A stretch of DNA of 64,000 nt from Anaerolineae bacterium (GTDB lineage: Bacteria > Chloroflexota > Anaerolineae > Aggregatilineales > Phototrophicaceae), in assembly GCA_022820665.1 (NCBI GenBank), contig JAJEFB010000014.1, positions 84,680-148,679 of the forward strand, read 5' to 3'. The notes below the pieces were generated by a model. It searched no databases and was not told the DNA's origin. It saw only the letters and a list, made by a program, of their open reading frames with translations. Of this stretch, positions 42,784 through 50,413 are shown piece by piece; position 1 is the first letter of the stretch; every line of letters begins with the position of its first letter. The position numbers were made by a program, and so were the translations under genes.

Positions 42784-43487
42784 AGCGCGGTATCCGAAAT
42801 CGTCTGTTACAGTTCGCATTTCACCTCTTATACAACGAATGCGCTTTCACTTACGACACTGTCAGCTGGCTGGTTTCATTGGGCCAGTGGCGCAACTGGC
42901 AACGCTCTGTATTGCCATACTTGGATGACATCAGTTCCGGCGTCATATTGGAGCTTGCCCACGGTACCGGAGCGCTGCAAGTGGATTTGCTTCGCGCGAA
43001 CTGTTCAACTGTGGCCTTTGACTTGTCCCCGAGCATGAGCCGTATCGCCCGAAAGCGTTTATCACGCGCGGGGCTCTCAACAGATTTCATTCGCGGTGAC
43101 GCTCTCTCGCTTCCTTTCGCAAGCGGCTCCTTTGCTGCGGTTGTCTCTACTTTCCCTACCTCGTTCATACTAAACAAGGTCTGCCTTGCGGAAATCTTTC
43201 GCGTCCTAGAATTGCAGGGAAGAGCCATTATTGTCATGTCCGCTGTCCTCGAAGGGCAGGGATTGCGAAGAGCCTTTATCCGCTTCTTGTATCGAATCAC
43301 GGGGCAGTCGCCCGACGGGGCTGCTGGCGCTGCTTTCAAGCGCGCTTTCGAAGGTCATGGATTGAAGGCGGAACTCATTGATGTCGCATGCGAGGGCAGC
43401 ATCGTTCAGTTGATCCTGCTTCGAAAACCGATGCCAGAAGTCTCAATTCGAAACTGCAACGGTCTGGCAATTGATGCGCAAGCATGA
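42780..43487 (+). CDS. Class I SAM-dependent methyltransferase
   Basis: A 235-residue methyltransferase. Motif I is VILELAHGTGALQVDLL, with the acidic residue after strand beta-2 in STVAFDLSPSMSRIARKRL, then DFIRGDALSLPFASGSFAAVVSTFPTS (here about residues 97-123) as motifs II/III. It resembles UbiE/COQ5-like methyltransferases but the substrate is unknown. The ATG at 42780 overlaps the GDPD stop (ATGA). tRNA-His follows 22 bases downstream. Confidence 0.85.
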   Translation: MKRGIRNRLLQFAFHLLYNECAFTYDTVSWLVSLGQWRNWQRSVLPYLDDISSGVILELAHGTGALQVDLLRANCSTVAFDLSPSMSRIARKRLSRAGLSTDFIRGDALSLPFASGSFAAVVSTFPTSFILNKVCLAEIFRVLELQGRAIIVMSAVLEGQGLRRAFIRFLYRITGQSPDGAAGAAFKRAFEGHGLKAELIDVACEGSIVQLILLRKPMPEVSIRNCNGLAIDAQA

Positions 43488-43508
43488 TATATTGGTTGCT
43501 AGTGTCGC

Positions 43509-43581
43509 GGTGGATGTAGCTCAATGGCAGAGCGCCTGATTGTGGTTCAGGTGGTTGAGGGTTCGAGTCCCTTCATCCACC
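43509..43581 (+). tRNA. tRNA-His (GTG anticodon)
   Basis: The cloverleaf is complete. The acceptor GTGGATG (43510-43516) pairs with CATCCAC (43574-43580), with the extra G-1 (43509) that marks histidine tRNAs opposite C73 (43581). The D stem is GCTC/GAGC, the anticodon stem CCTGA/TCAGG with loop TTGTGGT (anticodon GTG), and the T arm GAGGG-TTCGAGT-CCCTT. The CCA end is not encoded (CAC follows). Confidence 0.95.
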
Positions 43582-43601
43582 CACCTACGCAATAAGCCCC
43601 C

Positions 43602-43693
43602 GTTTATCTAAGCTATGTCGCTCATGCGACGAGAAGGTTTGTTATTTTGCGTAAGCGCGCAGACCTTTTCGCCGGCTACGCGCCGCGCGGCTG
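43602..43693 (+). repeat. Dispersed structured repeat, copy E
   Basis: Hairpin GTCGC-TCAT-GCGAC (43617-43630), then GAGAAGGT (43631-43638), which can pair with ACCTTTTC (43663-43670), GTTATTTTGCGTAAGCGCG and GCCGGCTACGCGCCGCGCGGC. It begins 20 bases after tRNA-His and, unlike the other copies, is not followed by a gene on the same strand. Confidence 0.85.
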
Positions 43694-43767
43694 ATTGAAT
43701 TGAAAAACTAATTGCAAACGGTTGTTGGTCGCGGGAGAATTGACCGTCTCGGCATGACTGCCTTCAA

Positions 43768-44961
43768 TCAGTTGTGACTGCGAAGCGGGCAGCTTTGCCT
43801 TCGGGTCAAGCGGCGCATGCCCCTCACTTGAGTAGCCTGCATTTGCGTCGCTTCCAGCGTCGCGGAACTTCCCGAACTATGACCGCTGCCGAGGTATTGG
43901 GTCCGGTCGCGCGGCGCGTCTTCATCATCAAAGAATAGCGACAGATCACTGACTCTCTCGCTCAATGCGCCGTCGCCTCGCCCCGCGGAAGACGGATTCA
44001 TGCGCGACTCACCTGGACCCGGTCCTGCAGCTCCAATCTCGCTGGGCTTCGGCAGACCAAAGATCTCAAAGACACTTAGCGTCGACGTGTCCACAGCCCC
44101 TTGCTGCGAGCGGACGGGCACAGGACGGTCAATTGGGATGGCTTCGACGGGCACTTCCGGCGCTTGCGGTTCTTCAATGATTTCTTCCCGAATATCAGGT
44201 TCGATACTGACTACTTCGGAATCTATCGGTTCCGTAGCTGCCTCTATCTCATTTTTTTGCAATTCCATATCCAGCATGCCATCGCCGCCGAGCACAACAG
44301 GATTGGGCTTGGTATCGCCGTCGGTTTGTCCGGTAAGGGGACCTGGCTCATCGTCGAGCGCGAAAGCGATCGGCTGCAAGTCTTCGGGCAAGCCATCCTC
44401 GTCAGCTGCTTCGGGCGCCGGCTCGACAAAGTTTGAAGGATGACGCGGTTGGTAACTGGATCGCTCTTCGGCGCCCGGCGCTTCGCGCACGGTTGCGCGC
44501 GCGGAGTGCGTGGAGATCCCGCCGGATTCCTTTTGGACCAGATTGTGCAAGTTGCGCAGGCTGTCTTGAATCCGCCTGGTGGTGTTGCGCTTTAGACGCA
44601 TCGCATTGCGCAAGCCGCCTAACATGCCGCCCGCTTCATAGTTGAACGTCCATCGAACCAAGGTGCCTTCATTGACTTCCTGGAGGCGAATTCGGCCCTG
44701 ATTGTTGCCATAACCGGCGCCGTCGACGATGGAATACTCGTATCCCAAGGTGTCGTACCAGGCGGCCGCTTCAATGATGACATCGCTGCCTTTGGCATAA
44801 GAATAGCGCCAGCGCGCGCCCTTGCCTTCGTGTTCTGTGGTGAGGAAAGATACTGCGGTTACACCTGCTTGCCAGTCCGCAGATGAGGCGATGTCGCCGA
44901 GAAAACGCCATATGAAATCCGGCGATGCAGGAATCATGATCTCCAGATCGATAACGTGCAT
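43768..44961 (-). CDS. SRPBCC (START-like) domain protein with long acidic tail
   Basis: A 397-residue protein. The first 150 residues are a polyketide-cyclase/SRPBCC fold (VIDLEIMIPASPDFIWRFLGDI, ARWRYSYAKGSDVIIEAAAW, EVNEGTLVRWTFNYEAGG), which binds hydrophobic ligands. The remaining 250 residues are low-complexity and acidic, rich in E, P, S and G, and probably disordered, ending with a basic patch (RGMRRLTRRQ). The ATG at 44961 is preferred, with AAGG upstream. No signal peptide. Ligand and the purpose of the tail are unknown. Confidence 0.7.
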   Translation of the reverse strand: MHVIDLEIMIPASPDFIWRFLGDIASSADWQAGVTAVSFLTTEHEGKGARWRYSYAKGSDVIIEAAAWYDTLGYEYSIVDGAGYGNNQGRIRLQEVNEGTLVRWTFNYEAGGMLGGLRNAMRLKRNTTRRIQDSLRNLHNLVQKESGGISTHSARATVREAPGAEERSSYQPRHPSNFVEPAPEAADEDGLPEDLQPIAFALDDEPGPLTGQTDGDTKPNPVVLGGDGMLDMELQKNEIEAATEPIDSEVVSIEPDIREEIIEEPQAPEVPVEAIPIDRPVPVRSQQGAVDTSTLSVFEIFGLPKPSEIGAAGPGPGESRMNPSSAGRGDGALSERVSDLSLFFDDEDAPRDRTQYLGSGHSSGSSATLEATQMQATQVRGMRRLTRRQSCPLRSHN

Positions 44962-45049
44962 CTTTCGCGCCTTCAAGACGTGACTGTACCGTAGCTTTAT
45001 GCTACACTAACCTTGGATTTTACCACTGGATGATTGAATAGCAACCACA

Positions 45050-45328
45050 ATGCCCAACCCAGTGTTTGTATTCGGATTTGTCCTTGCCACCTTGTACGGT
45101 CTTGGCTTCCACGTCGCGATGGGTGGTTCGGCTCGGCGCATGGTCCTGTTTGTCACCACAAGTTGGGTGGGCTTCCTGCTTGGCCAATACATTGGCAACT
45201 TCTTAAGAATTGATCTTTTCCGGATCGGCATCGTCCACCTATTGCCTGCTACTGTCTGCGCCTTCGTGTGTCTGATATTCGCGCACCTGATTACCACCGA
45301 AACGCAGGGCAGGGTGACGCGGCGTTAA
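45050..45328 (+). CDS. Small integral membrane protein
   Basis: A 92-residue protein with about three hydrophobic segments (VFVFGFVLATLYGLGFHVA, MVLFVTTSWVGFLLGQYIG, IGIVHLLPATVCAFVCLIFAHLI) and a basic C-terminus (TTETQGRVTRR). I do not recognise a family. It starts a three-gene plus-strand cluster; the next start is four bases after its stop. Confidence 0.6.
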   Translation: MPNPVFVFGFVLATLYGLGFHVAMGGSARRMVLFVTTSWVGFLLGQYIGNFLRIDLFRIGIVHLLPATVCAFVCLIFAHLITTETQGRVTRR

Positions 45329-45331
45329 GCC

Positions 45332-45835
45332 ATGGCGGAAAACGACAACGGCAGCTTATCGCCTCCGCCAGAGGAAAGCAGCAATAGCTCTGGCAGAAGC
45401 ATTTCCACGATAGTCAAGCTGTCGGCCGCCATCCTCATACTGTTTATTCTGGCTTTGCTTGCCTTTGCGCTGGTTGCCGCGCTCACTGCTGCGGAGACTT
45501 GGGCGCCATTCCTTCAGATTTTCCGCGACGTGCTGATTATTATCGTAGTCGTAGAAGCGGTCTTGATCGTCACCGCTTTTGCAATTCTGATTTTGCAAGC
45601 CGCCGGATTCATAATCATGCTGAAAACCGAAATCAAGCCGATCCTTGACAATGCGAGAGAAACGACCCGACTGACCAAAGCAACCGCCGAATTCGTCAGC
45701 CAAAATAGCGTTGATCCCCTGATACAGATAAAGAGCTTCATTTCGGGCTTGTTAGGCTTTCTGCGCGAGATAATTCGCATTCGCGCTCTCTTGCAGGCAG
45801 ATCCCGCCGAGGAGCAAGATGCGGAAGTCTCGTAA
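45332..45835 (+). CDS. Membrane protein, DUF948-like
   Basis: A 167-residue protein. A Ser-rich acidic N-terminus is followed by two hydrophobic segments (LSAAILILFILALLAFALVA, and about 70-100 VLIIIVVVEAVLIVTAFAI), then an amphipathic helical stretch (KTEIKPILDNARETTRLTKA) reminiscent of DUF948/phasin-like helices, and an acidic end. Small membrane proteins of this kind often anchor coiled assemblies. Function unknown. Its end overlaps the start of the next gene by 17 bases. Confidence 0.6.
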   Translation: MAENDNGSLSPPPEESSNSSGRSISTIVKLSAAILILFILALLAFALVAALTAAETWAPFLQIFRDVLIIIVVVEAVLIVTAFAILILQAAGFIIMLKTEIKPILDNARETTRLTKATAEFVSQNSVDPLIQIKSFISGLLGFLREIIRIRALLQADPAEEQDAEVS

Positions 45836-46064
45836 CAGGTCGGCGCTCGATCAAAACGCGACATGCCTGGCAATTCTGCTGGGAATGATCTTGGGGGCGC
45901 TATACGCGATCACGCATATCGGCAAGAGTGGAGCGGTGCGGCGAAAAGATGTAGCTCAAATTGGCGGCGGCAGCCTCGAATTGGAGATTGAAGCCAGCCT
46001 GCGTGATGCCAAAGCGAAAGCCAAACAGCGTCTGGACGATGGCAGTCAGGTGGCTTCAATCTGA
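45819..46064 (+). CDS. Small YtxH-like membrane protein
   Basis: An 81-residue protein with one membrane segment (LAILLGMILGALYAITHIG) near the N-terminus, followed by a basic and then helical tail (LEIEASLRDAKAKAKQRLDD). The arrangement (glycine-rich segment plus amphipathic helix) is like YtxH stress proteins. ATG 45819 overlaps the previous gene. Its last bases overlap the 3' end of the convergent NnrD/NnrE gene by 19 bases. Confidence 0.6.
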   Translation: MRKSRNRSALDQNATCLAILLGMILGALYAITHIGKSGAVRRKDVAQIGGGSLELEIEASLRDAKAKAKQRLDDGSQVASI

Positions 46065-47656
46065 TTGAAAGCCCAGCCGAGCGCCTCCAATACATCGCCC
46101 GCGATGACGCTGCGGCTGCTGCCGACTCTGTCGGCGGCGATGGTTCCGGCGAGCGCGTGCGCGTAAGCGCCCAAACCTGCGGAATCGTAGGCAGACGCGC
46201 CTTGAGCGCGCAAGCCGGCGATCAAGCCCGCCAGGACGTCGCCGGTGCCGGCGGTAGCCAGGGCGTCAGTCTTGAACGGTATGACCGATACATTGCCGAG
46301 TGGATCCGCAATCAAGGTGTGGGCGCCTTTTAGCACGACTACAAGGTTCCAGTCGGTCCCCGAGCCCGCGGCGAGCTCCCAGCGATTGGCGTTAACCTCA
46401 GCAGTGGATGATTTGGTCAAGCGCGCCATCTCGCCGGCATGAGGCGTGATAATGGTTTCCGCCGGCAGTTTTTTCCACCAATAGGGAATCTCACTTAATA
46501 TATTTAGCGCATCGGCGTCTACAACCACGGGAGGCAGGTCCGTCCCTTCAAGCAGTTTTTCAACAAAGGACTCTGTGGAAGGATGTCTGCCAAGACCGCA
46601 TCCAAGCAGAAGAGCGTCATAGCCCCGCGAATGCTCGACTATCAGTTCGGCAGCCGCTTCGTTGATAGCTCCATCAGTATCCGGCAGCGTCAGGAATGTG
46701 GGTTCGCGCAAGCGGCTTGCAACAATGCGGACTAGATCCCCGGTCGTAGCCACGGTTACCAGCCCCGCGCCTGAACGATATGCGGATTCGGCGGAGAGGG
46801 CAAGCGCGCCGATGTAGTTTGGGGAGCCCGCGACAACCATCAATTTGCCGAAGCTGCCCTTGTGACCGTCGAGAGGGCGCGGGGGCAATATTGACCGCGC
46901 CCTATCTTCGACCAATACAGACCTGGTTATGGCTTTCAAGGCCGGGAAGGACTCGGGAATGCCAATCGGCGCAATGATAAGCTCGCCTATATATCTTGCG
47001 GCAGGAAAGGTGAACAGCCCGAGCTTGGCGGCGATAAACGTAATGGTTTCGTCAGCCAAGAGCGTATTAGTGTCCGTTTCCCCGGTATCGCAATCGACTC
47101 CGCTCGGGCAATCGAGGGCGAAGACAAAGGGACGTTCGCTTTTCTCATGTTCGTCACTGCTTTCCGCGCCGGCTGCGCCAGACGAGGCGGCGCGGCTGAT
47201 CATCAGATTGACGGCGCGCAAGACTCTGGAAGCGACGCCGCGCAGCGGCAAACGTAGTCCGATACCGAAGAGGGCGTCGACTATCACATCGGCGCTCGCG
47301 ATCAGGCTCTTGAGCAATCGGAAGTCATGGTCGTCGGCCGCGTTAGCGACAAAAAGTCCCGCTTCCAGCGCCCGGAGGAAAACGTCATCGTTTTCAGGGC
47401 GCGGCTGCAGGAGGTAAATGCGAATCTGCGCGGATGAATGCCGCGCCATGTCAACCGCCATGACCAAACCATCGCCGCCGTTGTTGCCCTTGCCGATCAA
47501 AAAGGTGATACGGGTCCCGTCGTCGATGTCCATTCGCCGCCGCAAATGCATTGCCGCTGCGACGCCGGCTTTCCGCATCATCTGGTCATAGCTGAAGAGC
47601 GTGGCGTCGACCGCGGCTTCAATCTGCCGCATTTTTTCGACTGAAACTACCTTCAT
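46046..47656 (-). CDS. nnr: Bifunctional NAD(P)H-hydrate epimerase / ADP-dependent dehydratase
   Basis: A 536-residue fusion that repairs damaged NAD(P)H hydrates. The N-terminal epimerase domain (1 to about 225) has FLIGKGNNGGDGLVMA and VFALDCPSGVDCDTGE. The C-terminal ADP-dependent dehydratase (about 245-536) has GSFGKLMVVAGSPNYIGALAL and the ribokinase-like TAGTGDVLAGLIAGL. The start MKVVSVEKMRQIEAAV (ATG 47656) matches the family; the longer frame to 47725 does not. The ribosome binding site is weak. Confidence 0.92.
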   Translation of the reverse strand: MKVVSVEKMRQIEAAVDATLFSYDQMMRKAGVAAAMHLRRRMDIDDGTRITFLIGKGNNGGDGLVMAVDMARHSSAQIRIYLLQPRPENDDVFLRALEAGLFVANAADDHDFRLLKSLIASADVIVDALFGIGLRLPLRGVASRVLRAVNLMISRAASSGAAGAESSDEHEKSERPFVFALDCPSGVDCDTGETDTNTLLADETITFIAAKLGLFTFPAARYIGELIIAPIGIPESFPALKAITRSVLVEDRARSILPPRPLDGHKGSFGKLMVVAGSPNYIGALALSAESAYRSGAGLVTVATTGDLVRIVASRLREPTFLTLPDTDGAINEAAAELIVEHSRGYDALLLGCGLGRHPSTESFVEKLLEGTDLPPVVVDADALNILSEIPYWWKKLPAETIITPHAGEMARLTKSSTAEVNANRWELAAGSGTDWNLVVVLKGAHTLIADPLGNVSVIPFKTDALATAGTGDVLAGLIAGLRAQGASAYDSAGLGAYAHALAGTIAADRVGSSRSVIAGDVLEALGWAFNQIEAT

Positions 47657-47754
47657 GCGCGGGCACCGCTCATCCAGTGGAATTTGGAGTTTCGCAGGCA
47701 AAAACTGTCTACCGTAGTGAAACAATCATGAGAATTGGTGGGTGATGTCGCTTT

Positions 47755-48711
47755 CTAGAAGTCGCGCTCGATAACAAGATTGGCTAGATTGACCAATTCT
47801 TCTTTGTAGTGCGAATTCGGAATAACGCTTAGCTGGGCAATGGCGTCTTGCACAAGCAATTCAGCCTGTTCGCGCGCCTGTGCAATGGTGTTGCCTTCCA
47901 ACAATCGACGTTTGATACGATCCATCGGATCTATGCTGTCATGACTGCCATTATTCGCGCTGTTTCCGGCATCATTCAAAGCGACCGCGACGCCTCGACC
48001 TTGTTCGAGATCGATACCGGTAGATTTGCCGAGTGTGGACTCGTCGGCGACCAGGTCCAATATGTCATCAACAATCTGAAAAGCCAGGCCAAGGTTGAAG
48101 CCGAAATTTGACAGCGCGGCCACTGCATCGCCGCGGCCGTTTGCCAGCTTGGCGCCAATCGTTCCCGCCGCGCGGAAGAGCGCTGCGGTTTTGAGCGCGA
48201 TAATGCGCATGTAGATGTCGCGGGTAAACATGTTGTCTTTTACGGCGCTTGCCTGGAGGGTTTCACCTTCAACAAGAGCGGTCGCTGCTCTGGCCAAATC
48301 AACATTTAGATGCTGATAAGGCGCCATCAATTCGTAGACGGCGGTGAACAGAAAGTCGCCGGTCAACAGCGCGAATGTGCGCCCCCAAATGGAATTCACC
48401 GACGGGCGACCACGTCTTACGATCCCATGATCATTGATGTCATCGTGCACCACGCTCGCCGTATGCATAAGCTCGACTGCGGCCGCGGGCTTGGCCACAA
48501 GTTCCAGGTCATTGCCGCCCAGCGCAAGATATGAAAGTAGCAAGAGGCGCGGGCGAATCCGTTTGCCCCCGGCGCTCAAAATATGTCGGCTGGCGTCTCT
48601 TAAGACCTCTACCTCGCTGCTCGTCGCCTGATACATGGCTTGTTCAATAGATGCCAGTCCCGCATCGACAAGCTCGCCAAGGCTTGCTTGATCCACCGCC
48701 CAAGCTGTCAT
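47755..48711 (-). CDS. Polyprenyl (trans-isoprenyl) diphosphate synthase
   Basis: A 318-residue prenyltransferase that extends isoprenyl diphosphates, for example for quinone side chains or carrier lipids. The first Asp-rich motif is DDIND (D90-D94) with GKRIRPRLLL upstream; the second is FQIVDDILDLVAD, with KS in LGKSTGIDLEQG. The residues before the first motif (MHTASVVH) lack bulky aromatics, which usually allows long products; this is an inference. The ATG at 48711 has GGAG seven bases upstream. A good promoter lies at 48759-48786. Confidence 0.9.
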   Translation of the reverse strand: MTAWAVDQASLGELVDAGLASIEQAMYQATSSEVEVLRDASRHILSAGGKRIRPRLLLLSYLALGGNDLELVAKPAAAVELMHTASVVHDDINDHGIVRRGRPSVNSIWGRTFALLTGDFLFTAVYELMAPYQHLNVDLARAATALVEGETLQASAVKDNMFTRDIYMRIIALKTAALFRAAGTIGAKLANGRGDAVAALSNFGFNLGLAFQIVDDILDLVADESTLGKSTGIDLEQGRGVAVALNDAGNSANNGSHDSIDPMDRIKRRLLEGNTIAQAREQAELLVQDAIAQLSVIPNSHYKEELVNLANLVIERDF

Positions 48712-48758
48712 GTCAGACTCCAAATCACGAATTGTGAATTTCAGAACTATCTAAATGT

Positions 48759-48786
48759 ATTGTACAAAAAGAACGAAATCAGTCAA
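48759..48786 (-). promoter_or_regulatory. Promoter of the polyprenyl synthase gene
   Basis: On the minus strand TTGACT (48781-48786), 16 bases and TACAAT (48759-48764), about 48 bases upstream of the start codon. Confidence 0.65.
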
Positions 48787-48894
48787 GCAAATTACCTGAC
48801 ATCAGCGCTTGATACGGCGAGTTTGCCCGCTTTTGATGGTTTTTGCAACGGATTGATGGAATTTGCCTTCCTGATATTAGCAAGAACAAGAAAG

Positions 48895-50064
48895 CTAGAT
48901 CGGATCCAAACACTTGCCCAGCGTCTGGCACAGTTGTGAAATATGCAGCCGGTCGTGCTGTGCTGTGAAATACGCCATTTCCAGCAAATTGGTCAAGCCG
49001 AAAATGCTATGCCGGGCTGGTCGCAGCCAGTCCTCTGGCGCCAACTCCGCGATCAGCTCGAGGGTAGACAGTCGCTTCGCTCGGAATTCCTCGGCTACCT
49101 CCCGAGGGCGGTCACTGCAGGTTGGCATGTCGGGTCCGGGCGGGGGAAGCGCGCGAATAAAGGGATTCTCGACTCTCAGGATCTTTTGCAACCGCTCCTG
49201 ATGAACTGCGGTTTCCGTTTCCGCCAAATGGCAAAGTATTTGTACGATAGACCATTCATTTGGATCCGGCTTCTGATGCCATTGCTGCTCCTTCACTTCG
49301 CTCAACAAGCCAAAAAGAGCTCCAAGATTGCCTAAAAACTGCGGCTTTAACATCGTTTCCCGCAACGGGCTCCCACTATGGCGATGCTGCCATCCAGCAC
49401 ATTGAACATGTTCAAGCAAGGGTCCAAAGTCGGGCGCATTTTCGACCAGCCAGGTGTGAAGTCCAACGGTCTCGGCCGGCAGATGATCGTTTTGCCGCTT
49501 GTCGCCCACCAGAAGGGCTTCGTCTGGCTCGATGCCGATACGGGCGATCAGCTCGGCATAAAAAGCCGGATCATCCTTGGCGAAGTGCATATTCTCGCTG
49601 GAGCTAAGAAAAGCGAAAGATTCAATGAAATCGCCGAGACCAGCCCATTGCAGCCCTTGCGCGATTGCGGCTTCTCGATAGACGGGATTGCTGACGACGG
49701 CAACTGCCAGTCCTTGGTCAAGCAGGGTTTCCACCAGTTGCCGCGCGTCTAGCGCGGCGCCGGCCGCGCTGCGCGCTTGTTCGCATGACGATTGATAGAG
49801 CGCCCCAAGCTTCAGCTGAATATCACTGACGGAGGCATTCAGGTCCGCGGCGATGCTTGACGTCATGACCTCGTCGTTAGAGGACACGAAGTCGCGCCGG
49901 TCATTCAGCTTCTGAATTGCCCTGCGCAAGACGCTGTCGGCGCTTTTGATGCCAGTTTGTTCCTCCAGATGCTGTGCGAAGGCGCGGCGGAAGCTCGCGG
50001 CGAACTGATGACCCGGGTGGTCCAGTACGCTATTGTCGAGGTCAAGCAATATTGCCTTAATCAT
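48895..50064 (-). CDS. HAD-family hydrolase fused to a DinB-like domain
   Basis: A 389-residue two-domain protein. Residues 1-230 are a haloacid dehalogenase-type phosphatase: motif I LLDLDNSVLD (D8, D10), motif II AVVSNP, and motif IV LLVGDKRQND with the conserved Asp. Residues 240-389 read as a DinB/DUF664-like four-helix bundle, with metal-type His in ILCHLAETETAVHQ and EMAYFTAQHDRLHISQL. DinB bundles often serve thiol-dependent reactions. The fusion is unusual and the substrate is unknown. The start overlaps the end of the Cys-rich gene upstream. Confidence 0.78.
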   Translation of the reverse strand: MIKAILLDLDNSVLDHPGHQFAASFRRAFAQHLEEQTGIKSADSVLRRAIQKLNDRRDFVSSNDEVMTSSIAADLNASVSDIQLKLGALYQSSCEQARSAAGAALDARQLVETLLDQGLAVAVVSNPVYREAAIAQGLQWAGLGDFIESFAFLSSSENMHFAKDDPAFYAELIARIGIEPDEALLVGDKRQNDHLPAETVGLHTWLVENAPDFGPLLEHVQCAGWQHRHSGSPLRETMLKPQFLGNLGALFGLLSEVKEQQWHQKPDPNEWSIVQILCHLAETETAVHQERLQKILRVENPFIRALPPPGPDMPTCSDRPREVAEEFRAKRLSTLELIAELAPEDWLRPARHSIFGLTNLLEMAYFTAQHDRLHISQLCQTLGKCLDPI

Positions 50065-50410
50065 CGCCGTTTTCCAGCGCTTTACGGAAAATGTCCAAGC
50101 CTGGATGATCGTCCGGGCAACCTACATAGGGATCAACTCTTTCTCCATTCTTCAAGCAGATTGCGTCGATTTCTATGCGGCGCATCAATCCCAGCAGTCC
50201 AGATCGAATGGTCAGTGTCAGTTCTGTATCGCGGCTGGCATTCGCCAATAGGATATCCGGGACAGGGCACTTGGCGCAATCTTTCGGATGCCAATCCAGC
50301 GAATCGGGGTTTTGTTTCGCCAGGCGGCACTCCTCTACATCGCGCGTATGCCGATTGTAATCGGCATAAAAATGCGGACATTCGCGCCCTGCTGGGGTTA
50401 TCATAGGCAT
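50057..50410 (-). CDS. Small Cys-rich protein, unknown function
   Basis: A 117-residue protein with a Cys/His pattern suggesting a metal site: GRECPHFYADYNRHTRDVEE, then ECRLAK and DCAKCPVPDIL, and later DAICLKNG and VGCPDDHPG. It has no membrane segment. It sits between the dinG-like helicase gene (4 bases away) and the HAD-DinB gene (8-base overlap), so all three form one transcription unit. No family is recognised; a zinc- or Fe-S-binding role is an inference from the Cys pairs. Confidence 0.6.
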   Translation of the reverse strand: MPMITPAGRECPHFYADYNRHTRDVEECRLAKQNPDSLDWHPKDCAKCPVPDILLANASRDTELTLTIRSGLLGLMRRIEIDAICLKNGERVDPYVGCPDDHPGLDIFRKALENGDD

Positions 50411-50413
50411 TCC

